Source: Eubacterium sp. TM05-53
GTDB lineage: Bacteria > Bacillota_I > Bacilli_A > Erysipelotrichales > Erysipelotrichaceae
Length of the DNA stretch: 16,420 nucleotides
NCBI RefSeq assembly: GCF_003436425.1
Contig: NZ_QSPK01000055.1
Span: 1-16,420, forward strand
Direction of reading: 5' to 3'
Shown here: one piece after another, positions 1 to 6,291 of the stretch
How positions within the stretch are numbered: the first letter of the stretch is position 1
Layout of the letters: the number at the start of each line of letters is the position of its first letter
The notes under the pieces: generated by a model
What the model saw: the letters and a program-made list of their open reading frames with translations, nothing else
The model's database searches: none
Told to the model about the DNA's origin: nothing
Made by a program: the position numbers and the translations under genes

Positions 1-179
1 AATTATGTGTACAATTTAATTTGAATACTGTGTTAGCAATTAATTTGGCAATCAACACTCAGTTAGCAGGACTAGCAGCACTTATTATTGGTATTGTTTT
101 GGCATGGAAAGATAAAAGTTTATTTCAAGTATCGATTGCCTGTTGTTTAATAGTCTTGATTACAGAATATTTCATGTAA
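1..179 (+). CDS. C-terminal end of a small membrane protein, possibly AzlD-like (partial)
   Basis: An open frame enters from the left edge (first full codon at 3) and stops with TAA at 177-179, giving 58 residues. They form two hydrophobic stretches, around LAGLAALIIGIVLAW and VSIACCLIVLITEYF, split by a short charged turn (KDKS), so this is the end of an integral membrane protein. The pattern of a last-but-one helix, a W-K-D-K turn and a final helix running to the C-terminus resembles AzlD, the small partner of the AzlC branched-chain amino-acid exporter. With only the tail visible that assignment is a guess. It ends at a terminator shared with the convergent methyltransferase gene. Confidence 0.5.
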   Translation, partial: LCVQFNLNTVLAINLAINTQLAGLAALIIGIVLAWKDKSLFQVSIACCLIVLITEYFM

Positions 180-210
180 AAATAATGCCACAAAGTGACA
201 TTATTTTTTT
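178..210. terminator. Bidirectional Rho-independent terminator between convergent genes
   Basis: A 10-bp stem (178-187 with 199-208) continues after one mismatch with two more pairs and closes on a CAAAG loop. T7 follows on the plus strand (204-210) and a T-run follows on the minus strand (complement of 178-182). It lies just after the plus-strand stop at 177-179 and overlaps the minus-strand stop at 201-203, so it can serve both genes. Confidence 0.75.
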
Positions 211-965
211 AATATATCTATAGTATGTGAGCTTGCACCAATCAGTTCTTGTCTTTCACATGTTGCAAGATGATATTTGATGAATAATTCAAATGTTTCA
301 TCATCCATCTTATTTAAGATAGGACGCATATAATCGCTTGGTCCATCTGCAGCAATAATTTGGATTCGTTCTAAACCCACATCTTCATTTAATTGATTGA
401 TTGTATCTAAGCGAATGTAGCTATATAGATCATCTATATTTGTTTGTGTTTGAAATGTTTCATCAAGTTTTTTAGCTGCTAATGATTCTTTGATGTGTCC
501 ATCTCGAAAGCCATGGACTAAGACACTATATTCATTCATAACATAAGCCACAAAAATAATTCCATCTTTTTTTGTAACGCGCTTAGCTTCTGATAATGCT
601 TTTAGTTTATCTTCATAACTAAATAAGTGGTACATGGGACCAAATAATAGAGTGATATCAAAGGTGTTGTCTTGATATCTTGATAAATCTAAAGCTGTGC
701 CTTGATAGGCTTTCACATTGCTTTTTTTAGCTTTTAAAACACCAAGATTATATTTAACAAGTTCAATCGCATCGACTTGATATCCTTCGTTACTAAGTGC
801 AACGCTATATCTTCCGGTTCCTGCTCCGATATCTAATATGCAATCTTCCGGCTTTAAATATTTATGGATATATTTCATGCTCGTTGTATATTCAACTTGG
901 CCATGTCTTGATAGTAATCTTTTATCTTCGCAAAATTTACCGTAATAATTTTCTAATTTACTCAT
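201..965 (-). CDS. Class I SAM-dependent methyltransferase, substrate unknown
   Basis: A 254-residue soluble protein with a Rossmann-type methyltransferase fold. Motif I, LDIGAGTGRYS, lies near residues 44-54 and binds the methionine part of S-adenosylmethionine. An acidic residue follows at the end of strand 2 (E68 in VDAIEL). Motif IV-like FDITLLFGPMYHL is at about 102-114 and the post-motif segment AKRVTKKDGIIFVAYV at about 127-142. This matches the methyltransf_11/25 group, which methylates small molecules, but the C-terminal substrate part (about 143-254) gives no target. The start is supported by GAGGAAA about 8 nt upstream on the minus strand. The gene is monocistronic, converges on the membrane protein at the left edge and diverges from the SGNH hydrolase gene. 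Length is normal for the family. Confidence 0.85.
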   Translation of the reverse strand: MSKLENYYGKFCEDKRLLSRHGQVEYTTSMKYIHKYLKPEDCILDIGAGTGRYSVALSNEGYQVDAIELVKYNLGVLKAKKSNVKAYQGTALDLSRYQDNTFDITLLFGPMYHLFSYEDKLKALSEAKRVTKKDGIIFVAYVMNEYSVLVHGFRDGHIKESLAAKKLDETFQTQTNIDDLYSYIRLDTINQLNEDVGLERIQIIAADGPSDYMRPILNKMDDETFELFIKYHLATCERQELIGASSHTIDILKK

Positions 966-990
966 GTATTATTTCCTCAACTTCTTTAAT

Positions 991-1020
991 ATAATAAGGT
1001 ATATGTTTGGATTTTTGCAA
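991..1020 (-). promoter_or_regulatory. Candidate sigma-A promoter of the methyltransferase gene
   Basis: On the minus strand, TTGCAA (1020-1015) and TATTAT (996-991) are separated by 18 bp, and the -10 box ends about 25 nt before the ATG. Both hexamers are close to consensus. In the rest of the divergent gap (1021-1094) I see no convincing plus-strand promoter for the SGNH hydrolase, only an AT-rich stretch with short AAAACA/TGTTTT symmetry near 1048-1065. Confidence 0.45.
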
Positions 1021-1105
1021 CGTTTCATGTATGATTATTTGTGGATAAAAACACATATATGTTTTAAATGTTAGAGTAAATAATTAATATATTTGGAGGT
1101 TGTTT

Positions 1106-2245
1106 ATGGAAAAAGAATATAAAGCAATATTTGGACAGGCAATGTCTGTTGTGACGCATAAGCCTAGTCAATATGCAAAGAATATCACATTGCGCTATCC
1201 TATGAAATCGACATTCAAAGGGGATAAAATACGTATTTGTTTAGATAACTTTACAGGAAAAGAAGGTGTGGTCTTTGACTCAATCACAATCGGACGTGTT
1301 ATCAGTGGACGTGATTTAGATCCAACATCCATTGTAGATATTACTTTTAATGGGTCAAAAGGACTTCATCTTGATGTGGGAGAACAATGTTATAGTGATC
1401 CATTGGAATTTAAAGTGCATGAACAAGAAACAATCGCAATTAGTTTCTATTTAAAAGAATTTACACATTTACGTTGTGGTGTATATACGCAAGGACCATT
1501 AAGTACTGGCTATTTTGGAGAAGGGGATTTCTCTCATGCAGGTATTATGGATCATGCATCCAGTATGAAAACACCATGGGTATTTTTCTTAAGTGAAGTG
1601 GCTGTTTTGACAGAACCAGAATATAAAGTTATTACTTGTTATGGTGATTCCATTACTTCTCAAGATTGGCCGGATTATTTACAGAAGCTAATGTGGGAAA
1701 ATAATAAAAAGGTGTCTGTAGTTCGAAAAGCCGTTAGTGGTACACGTATTTTAAGACAATATTCTTGTGTTCAGTATGAAGCATATGGATTAAAAGGAGA
1801 TTATCGATTTGGTCACGAGATGCATGTGGCTGGAAGTGATACTTTAATTATTTTACAAGGAATCAATGATATTATTCATCCGGTCGGTGTTGAAAAGAAT
1901 GAATTTAGACCATGGCAAGATCTTCCTTCAAGTCAGGAATTGATTGAAGGCTTAAGAAAATATGTTAAATACGCGAAATCATTAGGGATGAAAGTCTATA
2001 TTGGAACACTGATTCCAATTGAAGGTTGGCGTACATATGCATATTTCAGAGAAAATTTGCGTAACGAAGTGAATGAATGGATTCGTACAACGGACGAAAT
2101 TGATGGCGTGATTGATTTTGACAAAGATATTTGTGATGGACATAAAATGCAGGATGCATTTGATAGTGGAGATCACTTACATCCAAGTGATGAGGGATAT
2201 GCGCAAATGGCAAAAACCGCATACAATAAAATGTCCATGGAATAA
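1106..2245 (+). CDS. SGNH/GDSL-family hydrolase with N-terminal beta-rich domain
   Basis: A 379-residue predicted esterase without signal peptide or membrane segment, so probably cytoplasmic. The C-terminal half has the SGNH blocks: GDSIT at 180-184 with nucleophile Ser182, the oxyanion Gly at 212 (AVSGTR), GIND at 252-255 with Asn254, and DHLH at 356-359 supplying the Asp356/His359 pair. The first ~165 residues are beta-rich and resemble the accessory sandwich in front of some SGNH carbohydrate esterases. A role in removing acyl groups, perhaps acetyl, from sugars is inference. The start is the ATG at 1106, with GGAGGT at 1095-1100. An in-frame TTG at 1100 overlaps that site and is unlikely. 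The gene ends inside a perfect palindrome. Neighbours suggest sugar or cell-wall metabolism but do not name a substrate. Confidence 0.85.
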   Translation: MEKEYKAIFGQAMSVVTHKPSQYAKNITLRYPMKSTFKGDKIRICLDNFTGKEGVVFDSITIGRVISGRDLDPTSIVDITFNGSKGLHLDVGEQCYSDPLEFKVHEQETIAISFYLKEFTHLRCGVYTQGPLSTGYFGEGDFSHAGIMDHASSMKTPWVFFLSEVAVLTEPEYKVITCYGDSITSQDWPDYLQKLMWENNKKVSVVRKAVSGTRILRQYSCVQYEAYGLKGDYRFGHEMHVAGSDTLIILQGINDIIHPVGVEKNEFRPWQDLPSSQELIEGLRKYVKYAKSLGMKVYIGTLIPIEGWRTYAYFRENLRNEVNEWIRTTDEIDGVIDFDKDICDGHKMQDAFDSGDHLHPSDEGYAQMAKTAYNKMSME

Positions 2246-2258
2246 TTCCATGGACATT
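2230..2258 (+). repeat. Perfect 13-bp inverted repeat with the TAA stop codon as its loop
   Basis: AATGTCCATGGAA (2230-2242) pairs perfectly with TTCCATGGACATT (2246-2258). The three-base loop is the stop codon of the SGNH hydrolase gene. No T-run follows, so it is not a standard intrinsic terminator. It may protect the 3' end of the mRNA or attenuate transcription. Confidence 0.7.
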
Positions 2259-2270
2259 CGTATATGTGAA

Positions 2271-2326
2271 AGAAATAGGCAGAAAGAGATAAGTATAGTG
2301 AGTAAATGAGGTAACTGCTTATTTCT
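2271..2326 (+). repeat. 12-bp dyad just upstream of the -10 box at 2330
   Basis: AGAAATAGGCAG (2271-2282) is complementary to CTGCTTATTTCT (2315-2326) apart from one G-T pair, across a 32-nt spacer. The downstream arm falls in the spacer between the expected -35 region and the -10 box, where an operator arm could sit. It could also form a hairpin in read-through mRNA. Confidence 0.45.
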
Positions 2327-2329
2327 ACC

Positions 2330-2335
2330 TATAAT
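2330..2335 (+). promoter_or_regulatory. Candidate -10 box for the oxidoreductase-muramidase-peptidase unit
   Basis: A consensus TATAAT sits 45 nt before the ATG at 2381. The -35 region (around 2307-2312, TGAGGT) is poor and there is no extended -10, so if real it may need an activator. The adjacent dyad at 2271-2326 fits regulated use. Confidence 0.4.
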
Positions 2336-2380
2336 ATATAGAGAAGAGCTTAAAGTAATCTTAAAAAGAAGGTGAAAATA

Positions 2381-3268
2381 ATGATACAAATTGGAGTATA
2401 TGGCTTAGGTGGTATTAGTCGTCGTGTAATACAAGGTATTTTGTTCTCTTACAATGCAAATCTATATGCAGTGTGTTCTTCGAGTATAGAAAAGGCAAAT
2501 GCTTTTAAAGAGGAATATAAAGCAGAAAAAGCTTACGATAGCTATGAAAAGATGTTGAAGGATGCAAATTTAGATATGGTATATATTTGTACGCCAAATT
2601 ATTTACACGCCAAACATATTCAGTTGGCTTTGACAAATCATAAGCATGTGGTGTGTGAAAAACCAATGTGTGTATCGAGTGAAGAATTAAATGCATGTTT
2701 TGATTATGCACATCAGCAGAACTGTTTTTTAATGGAAGCACATAAAACGGTTTTTACACCTTTAAATCAGAAATTATTTGAAATGATTTCTCATGATGAA
2801 ATTGGTGAAGTGAAATCAATTGATGCTCAATATGCGACAAGATTGACAGAAACAATTTCAGATTGGCATTTTAGTCAACCAGGATCTGGATGTATGTTTG
2901 ATATTGGGGTTTACCCTATTTGTTATGCGAATAGAATGGCAAATAGCTCAATATTGAAAGTATCTCGATTTCAAGATGAAGCTTTGATTGAATATGAAAA
3001 TGGGTGTGTAGCACATATCGCAACAAGCTGGGATGTGGATATGGAAAATACGGCTCATATATATGGTACAAAGGGTAGTGTTACTTGTAAGAATTTTTGG
3101 AAGAATACAGAACTTGTAATGAATGATAAAAAGATTGAGGTCGAACAAAAATCAGATTTCACCGGTGAAATCGAACATGCATGCACTTGTATAGAGAGTG
3201 GTTTGATTGAAAGTCCTGTAATGTCAAGAAATACAAGTTTAGAAATTCTTAAGGTCATTGGGGTATGA
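2381..3268 (+). CDS. Gfo/Idh/MocA-family NAD(P)-dependent oxidoreductase
   Basis: A 295-residue soluble dehydrogenase. The N-terminal Rossmann domain begins at once with IGVYGLGGIS (4-13), the dinucleotide-binding loop. The family hallmark CEKP is at 92-95, with Lys94 the expected catalytic or substrate-contacting lysine, followed by a MEAH segment (118-121). The C-terminal alpha/beta domain carries DIGVYP (174-179), typical of the dihydrodiol/xylose dehydrogenase-like branch. Members oxidise or reduce sugars, inositols or related polyols, and the substrate here is not readable. Length is slightly below the usual 320-350. The ATG at 2381 is chosen because AGAAGG at 2367-2372 is well spaced, whereas a GTG at 2372 overlaps that site. 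Its stop overlaps the next start by four bases (ATGA), suggesting translational coupling to the GH25 gene. Confidence 0.88.
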   Translation: MIQIGVYGLGGISRRVIQGILFSYNANLYAVCSSSIEKANAFKEEYKAEKAYDSYEKMLKDANLDMVYICTPNYLHAKHIQLALTNHKHVVCEKPMCVSSEELNACFDYAHQQNCFLMEAHKTVFTPLNQKLFEMISHDEIGEVKSIDAQYATRLTETISDWHFSQPGSGCMFDIGVYPICYANRMANSSILKVSRFQDEALIEYENGCVAHIATSWDVDMENTAHIYGTKGSVTCKNFWKNTELVMNDKKIEVEQKSDFTGEIEHACTCIESGLIESPVMSRNTSLEILKVIGV

Positions 3269-4059
3269 GAAGAAAAGTTAAATTAAGTAGAATTTTGATT
3301 CTTATATTGATTCCTATTTTAATTGTGAGTGGAGGTTTTTGTGCAATTCGTATGTTGTTCACAAATGAAGAACCGGTAATAGAAGAAAAGAGCTATTATG
3401 ATTTAGATTTATTTTCTATGGAAAATGGATTGATGACATATAAAGACTCCTCCTATAAGTTATCCACTGGAATTGATGTATCAAGTCATAATGGTGTTGT
3501 GAATTGGTCAGCTGTAAAAGCTGATGGAATCGAGTTTGCGATGTTAAGAATTGGTTATCGTGGTGCCCAAGAGGGAATCTTACATGAAGATGAATATATC
3601 GATACAAATATGGAACAGGCCATTCAGAATCATCTTAAGGTAGGTGTTTATTTTTTCTCGAGTGCGATCTCGTCTGAAGAAATTGATGAAGAAGTGGATT
3701 TAGTATTGAATAAAATTAAGGGATATAAAATTCAAATGACAGTTGTCTTTGATATGGAAGAATTTGATCAGGGTGGAAGAATTGATGATTTATCGGCAGA
3801 ACAAAGAACGAAGCTGGCTCTTCGCTTTTGTAAGAAGATCAAAGAAGCTGGATATCAGCCAATGATATATGGAAATATGACGTGGTTATATCAAAATTAT
3901 GATTTTGAAAAAATATCAAAATATCCGATTTGGCTAGCGAGTTATACAACAAGTTGTCCGATGGAAGATAAATTTGATATTTGGCAATATTCAAATAAAG
4001 GTCAAGTTAATGGAATAGAAGGAGCTGTAGATATGAATATATATCTACAGAAGAAGTAA
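3265..4059 (+). CDS. Membrane-anchored glycoside hydrolase family 25 muramidase (lysozyme-like)
   Basis: A 264-residue protein with an N-terminal membrane anchor (about 9-30, after MRRKVK) and a short linker, then a GH25 TIM-barrel domain from about residue 67. Visible motifs are GIDVSSHNG (69-77) with Asp71, FAMLRIGYRG (91-100), the catalytic DxE in VFDMEE (Asp163, Glu165) and the closing DIWQYS...VDMN segment. The family cleaves the beta-1,4 bond between MurNAc and GlcNAc in peptidoglycan, acting here outside the membrane. There is no evident cell-wall-binding repeat. A lysine-rich start, a hydrophobic core and no clear signal peptidase site favour an anchored protein. Its ATG overlaps the oxidoreductase stop, and the peptidase gene follows immediately. 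Role is probably cell-wall turnover, with no phage context visible. Confidence 0.88.
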   Translation: MRRKVKLSRILILILIPILIVSGGFCAIRMLFTNEEPVIEEKSYYDLDLFSMENGLMTYKDSSYKLSTGIDVSSHNGVVNWSAVKADGIEFAMLRIGYRGAQEGILHEDEYIDTNMEQAIQNHLKVGVYFFSSAISSEEIDEEVDLVLNKIKGYKIQMTVVFDMEEFDQGGRIDDLSAEQRTKLALRFCKKIKEAGYQPMIYGNMTWLYQNYDFEKISKYPIWLASYTTSCPMEDKFDIWQYSNKGQVNGIEGAVDMNIYLQKK

Positions 4060-4074
4060 GTGAGTGTAATAAAG

Positions 4075-4938
4075 ATGAATATAGTTGAAGGATATATGCC
4101 GTTTAAGGGCTTTAAAACATACTATCGTATTGTGGATGGTGGAGATAAGACTCCATTGATTTGTTTACACGGTGGTCCTGGATCCACGCATAATTATTTT
4201 GAAGTGTTAGATTGTATTGCTAAGACGGGAAGAAAAGTAATTATGTATGATCAACTTGGTTGTGGTAATTCATTTGTGGAAGGTCATGATGAATTATGGA
4301 ATCAAGATACGTGGATGGAAGAACTTGAAGCGTTGATGGAATATTTAAATATTGAATCTTGCCATTTGTTGGGGCAATCTTGGGGTGGCATGTTAGCAAT
4401 TGCTTATGCGATTGAAAAGAAAAATTCGAGATTGAAGTCATTGATTCTTTCAAGTACATTATCTTCAGCTTCACTTTGGGCTAAAGAGCAACATCGTATG
4501 ATTTCATTTATGTCTGATGATGAGCAACGAGCTATTTTAAGTGAGGATTATGATTCGGGTGAATATCAGTTGGCTAATGAGCATTATATGCAGCTTCATT
4601 GTGCCGGGCCATTTGATGAAGATACGCCAGAATGTGTTAGAAGAGAAAAGAAAGCAGGGGCTCGTGCTTATTTAATTGGTTGGGGACCTAATGAATATAC
4701 TCCGCTTGGAACTTTGAAGGATTTCGAGTATACAAATCGATTGCATGAAATTGAGGTTCCGGCCCTAATAATTAGTGGAACGAATGATTTATGTACACCA
4801 CTTGTTGCCAAAACTATGTATGATGGAATCAAAAATGCGAAATGGCATTTAATGCCAGGGTGTCGTCATATGTGTTTTGTGGATGATCATGATACATATT
4901 GTCGCAATTTAGAGGATTGGTTAGCGTCTGTTGATTAA
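4075..4938 (+). CDS. pip: Proline iminopeptidase, S33 alpha/beta hydrolase
   Basis: A 287-residue cytoplasmic peptidase that releases N-terminal proline from peptides. Motifs are the oxyanion segment HGGPG (32-36), nucleophile elbow GQSWGG (100-105, Ser102), the signature WGPNEYTPLG, catalytic Asp238 in SGTNDLCTP, and His265 in GCRHM. The arrangement matches lactobacillal PepI-type enzymes closely, including the YMPF...TYYRIV start. The ATG at 4075 is chosen because family members begin at that point. An in-frame GTG at 4060, directly after the upstream TAA, has a weak AGAAG upstream and would add five residues (MSVIK), so the start is uncertain. It is the last gene of the three-gene unit, and its end lies within the terminator hairpin. 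Function is well supported; the link to the two preceding genes is only positional. Confidence 0.9.
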   Translation: MNIVEGYMPFKGFKTYYRIVDGGDKTPLICLHGGPGSTHNYFEVLDCIAKTGRKVIMYDQLGCGNSFVEGHDELWNQDTWMEELEALMEYLNIESCHLLGQSWGGMLAIAYAIEKKNSRLKSLILSSTLSSASLWAKEQHRMISFMSDDEQRAILSEDYDSGEYQLANEHYMQLHCAGPFDEDTPECVRREKKAGARAYLIGWGPNEYTPLGTLKDFEYTNRLHEIEVPALIISGTNDLCTPLVAKTMYDGIKNAKWHLMPGCRHMCFVDDHDTYCRNLEDWLASVD

Positions 4939-4955
4939 AAACAGATGCTTTTTTT
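4923..4955 (+). terminator. Rho-independent terminator after the iminopeptidase gene
   Basis: AGCGTCTGTT (4923-4932) pairs with AACAGATGCT (4940-4949) with one G-U, loop GATTAAA, followed by T7 (4949-4955). The stop codon is within the loop, so the 5' arm is coding. Confidence 0.85.
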
Positions 4956-4957
4956 AC

Positions 4958-4998
4958 ATGTTTTAAAAAAATGGGTGTAATTTTATGGTTTAAAACAT
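4958..4998 (+). repeat. Perfect 10-bp inverted repeat in the S10 upstream region
   Basis: ATGTTTTAAA (4958-4967) is perfectly complementary to TTTAAAACAT (4989-4998), with an inner AAAAT/ATTTT pairing closing on GGGTGTA. As DNA it could be a regulator site; as RNA it would be a long AT-rich hairpin. Low complexity weakens the case. Confidence 0.4.
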
Positions 4999-5004
4999 TA
5001 TTTG

Positions 5005-5028
5005 TGACCCACTGACAAGGGTTGTCAT
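5005..5028 (+). repeat. 24-bp direct repeat, upstream copy
   Basis: Begins TGACCCACTGA and ends GTTGTCAT. It matches 21 of 24 positions of the copy at 5188-5211, with differences only at positions 12, 15 and 16. This copy contains a perfect TGACAA-GGG-TTGTCA hairpin (5013-5027) and lies upstream of the S10 promoter. Confidence 0.65.
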
Positions 5029-5040
5029 AGTTATTTTTTT
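5013..5040 (+). terminator. Weak candidate second terminator formed by the upstream repeat copy
   Basis: A 6-bp stem, TGACAA/TTGTCA with loop GGG, is followed after six bases by T7 (5034-5040). The short stem and the gap before the T-run make it weak. It could stop residual read-through from the upstream unit. Confidence 0.3.
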
Positions 5041-5128
5041 GAAATAGTAAAAAAATTAAAAAATAAAACGTGTTAAAACACGATAAATAAGGGCTTTAAA
5101 AGAATTATTAAATTTTTTAAATTAGGGG

Positions 5129-5157
5129 TTGAATGCATGAAATATATGTGTTAGAAT
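5129..5157 (+). promoter_or_regulatory. Sigma-A promoter of the S10-spc operon
   Basis: TTGAAT (5129-5134) and TAGAAT (5152-5157) are separated by exactly 17 bp. Directly upstream is an AT tract of about 22 bp (5103-5124) that could act as an UP element, as expected for a ribosomal protein operon. Transcription should start near 5163-5165, leaving a leader of about 108-110 nt. Confidence 0.75.
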
Positions 5158-5170
5158 ACAGGAGCTTGCG

Positions 5171-5227
5171 ATGAAGTGCGAGGTTGCTGACCCACTGAGA
5201 ACCGTTGTCATGGGTGTGGCCAGGTAA
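5171..5227 (+). other. Possible 18-codon upstream reading frame in the S10 leader
   Basis: ATG at 5171 opens MKCEVADPLRTVVMGVAR and stops at TAA 5225-5227. AGGAG at 5160-5164 is correctly spaced, but the predicted transcription start (5163-5165) would cut most of that site off. The frame spans the 24-bp repeat. It may well be chance. Confidence 0.2.
5188..5211 (+). repeat. 24-bp direct repeat, leader copy
   Basis: Second copy of the TGACCCACTGA...GTTGTCAT repeat, 183 bp downstream of the first and inside the transcribed leader. The changes at positions 12, 15 and 16 disrupt the small internal hairpin of the upstream copy. Here the sequence instead forms the core of the central leader stem. 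Confidence 0.65.
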
Positions 5228-5272
5228 TTCGCATGGAGCATGTTTATCTAGAATAAACGAAAGGAGTTAAAC

Positions 5273-5584
5273 ATGGCAAAAAATACTATGAGAATTCGCT
5301 TAAAGGCGTATGAGCACAGAATCTTAGATGATAGTGCAAAGAAAATTGTCGAAGCTGCGACAAAACACGGAGCTAAAAAGGTTGTAGGACCAGTTCCATT
5401 ACCTACTGAAAAACAGGTAGTAACAATTCTTCGTGCGGTTCACAAATACAAAGATTCACGTGAACAATTTGAAATTCGTACGCACAAGCGTTTGATTGAG
5501 ATTGTTGCACCAAACAAGGAAACGATTGATTCTTTACAAAGACTTGAACTTCCTAGCGGTGTCGACATCGAAATTAAACTTTAA
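5273..5584 (+). CDS. rpsJ: 30S ribosomal protein S10 (NusE)
   Basis: 103 residues, the usual length. It is part of the head of the small subunit, and as NusE it takes part in transcription antitermination with NusB and couples RNA polymerase to the ribosome. The sequence is recognisable throughout: [14 protein letters not shown], then [10 protein letters not shown] before the long protruding loop that reaches into 16S rRNA, and the conserved HKRLIEI segment. Its first residues MAKNT precede the conserved core. The ATG at 5273 follows AAGGAG (5261-5266). It is the first gene of the operon, preceded by the promoter at 5129-5157 and the structured leader. The stop TAA at 5582-5584 runs into ATGGAGGTG, which supplies the rplC ribosome binding site. 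Confidence 0.97.
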   Translation: MAKNTMRIRLKAYEHRILDDSAKKIVEAATKHGAKKVVGPVPLPTEKQVVTILRAVHKYKDSREQFEIRTHKRLIEIVAPNKETIDSLQRLELPSGVDIEIKL

Positions 5585-5598
5585 TGGAGGTGTCAATG

Positions 5599-6291
5599 AT
5601 GAAAGGACTATTAGGAAGAAAATTAGGAATGACACAAGTCTTCACTGAAGATGGTGTATTGATTCCAGTAACTGTAGTTGAAGTAACACCAAACGTTGTT
5701 TTACAAAAGAAAACAGTTGAAACAGATGGTTACAACGCAGTTCAATTAGGATTTGAAGAAATCAAAGAAAAACGCACAACTAAAGCAAACATCGGACACT
5801 GTAAAAAAGCAAATACAAGTCCAAAGCGTTTCATTAAGGAAGTGCGCGACTGTGACATGGATGTAAACGTTGGAGATTTAGTTAACGTTGATATCTTTGC
5901 TGCAGGAGAAACAGTAGATGTAATCGGTACAAGCAAAGGTAAAGGTTACAATGGTACAATCGTTCGTAACAATGCTCACCAAGGTCCAAAGACTCACGGT
6001 GGATCTAAGAACATTCGTCACATCGGTTCATTAGCTACAAACGGTATTACTTCACGTCAAGGACGTATCATGAAGGGTACTATCATGGCTGGTCAAGAAG
6101 GTGGATATACTACTACAAACCAAAACTTGACAGTTATTAAAGTTGATACAGAAAACAACTATATGTTAATTAAAGGTAACGTTCCTGGACCTAGAAAAGG
6201 TTGCGTAATGGTACGTACTGCTAAAACTAGCAAGGGAGATAAAGAACCTGTTACTTTAGTTGACTATACTGCAAATAAGGAGGTTCAATAA
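5599..6291 (+). CDS. rplC: 50S ribosomal protein L3
   Basis: About 230 residues. L3 binds 23S rRNA early in assembly and its central extension reaches the peptidyl transferase centre. The start [19 protein letters not shown] and the end [15 protein letters not shown] are typical. The central extension is unusual: the segment after GYNGTIVRN reads [19 protein letters not shown], with MAGQEGG further on, rather than the common GPxSHGS...HRRPGSIG form, though it is intact. The start is one of two adjacent ATGs (5596, 5599). GGAGG at 5586-5590 serves both, and 5599 gives the family's usual N-terminus. A further in-frame ATG at 5584 lies in front of that site and lacks one of its own. Its stop overlaps the rplD ATG by one base. 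Confidence 0.95.
   Translation: MKGLLGRKLGMTQVFTEDGVLIPVTVVEVTPNVVLQKKTVETDGYNAVQLGFEEIKEKRTTKANIGHCKKANTSPKRFIKEVRDCDMDVNVGDLVNVDIFAAGETVDVIGTSKGKGYNGTIVRNNAHQGPKTHGGSKNIRHIGSLATNGITSRQGRIMKGTIMAGQEGGYTTTNQNLTVIKVDTENNYMLIKGNVPGPRKGCVMVRTAKTSKGDKEPVTLVDYTANKEVQ

Larger units (their letters stand above)
5164..5272 (+). promoter_or_regulatory. Structured 5' leader of the S10-spc operon, candidate autoregulatory RNA
   Basis: Three pairings can be drawn. An outer stem GCTT-GCG (5164-5170) can pair with CGC-ATG-GAGC (5230-5239) with a 3-nt bulge. A central imperfect arm has CTG-a-CC-CAC-TGA (5187-5197) against TCA-tgg-GTG-t-GG-c-CAG (5208-5223). A perfect 6-bp hairpin, GTTTAT/ATAAAC with loop CTAGA (5242-5258), ends two bases before the AAGGAG site. 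A competing hairpin CTTGCG/TGCGAG (5165-5182) would break the outer stem. S10 operons are autoregulated by L4 in gamma-proteobacteria; whether a ribosomal protein binds here is inference. Confidence 0.5.

Noticed and set aside
797..994. Plus-strand open frame of 65 codons opposite the methyltransferase start
   Set aside because: Antisense to a well-supported gene, no ribosome binding site, no recognisable motif.
5053..5082. Minus-strand terminator (CGTGT/ACACG hairpin with T-rich tail on that strand)
   Set aside because: No minus-strand gene reads into it; the stem is only five pairs, and the A-tracts are better explained as AT-rich promoter-upstream DNA.
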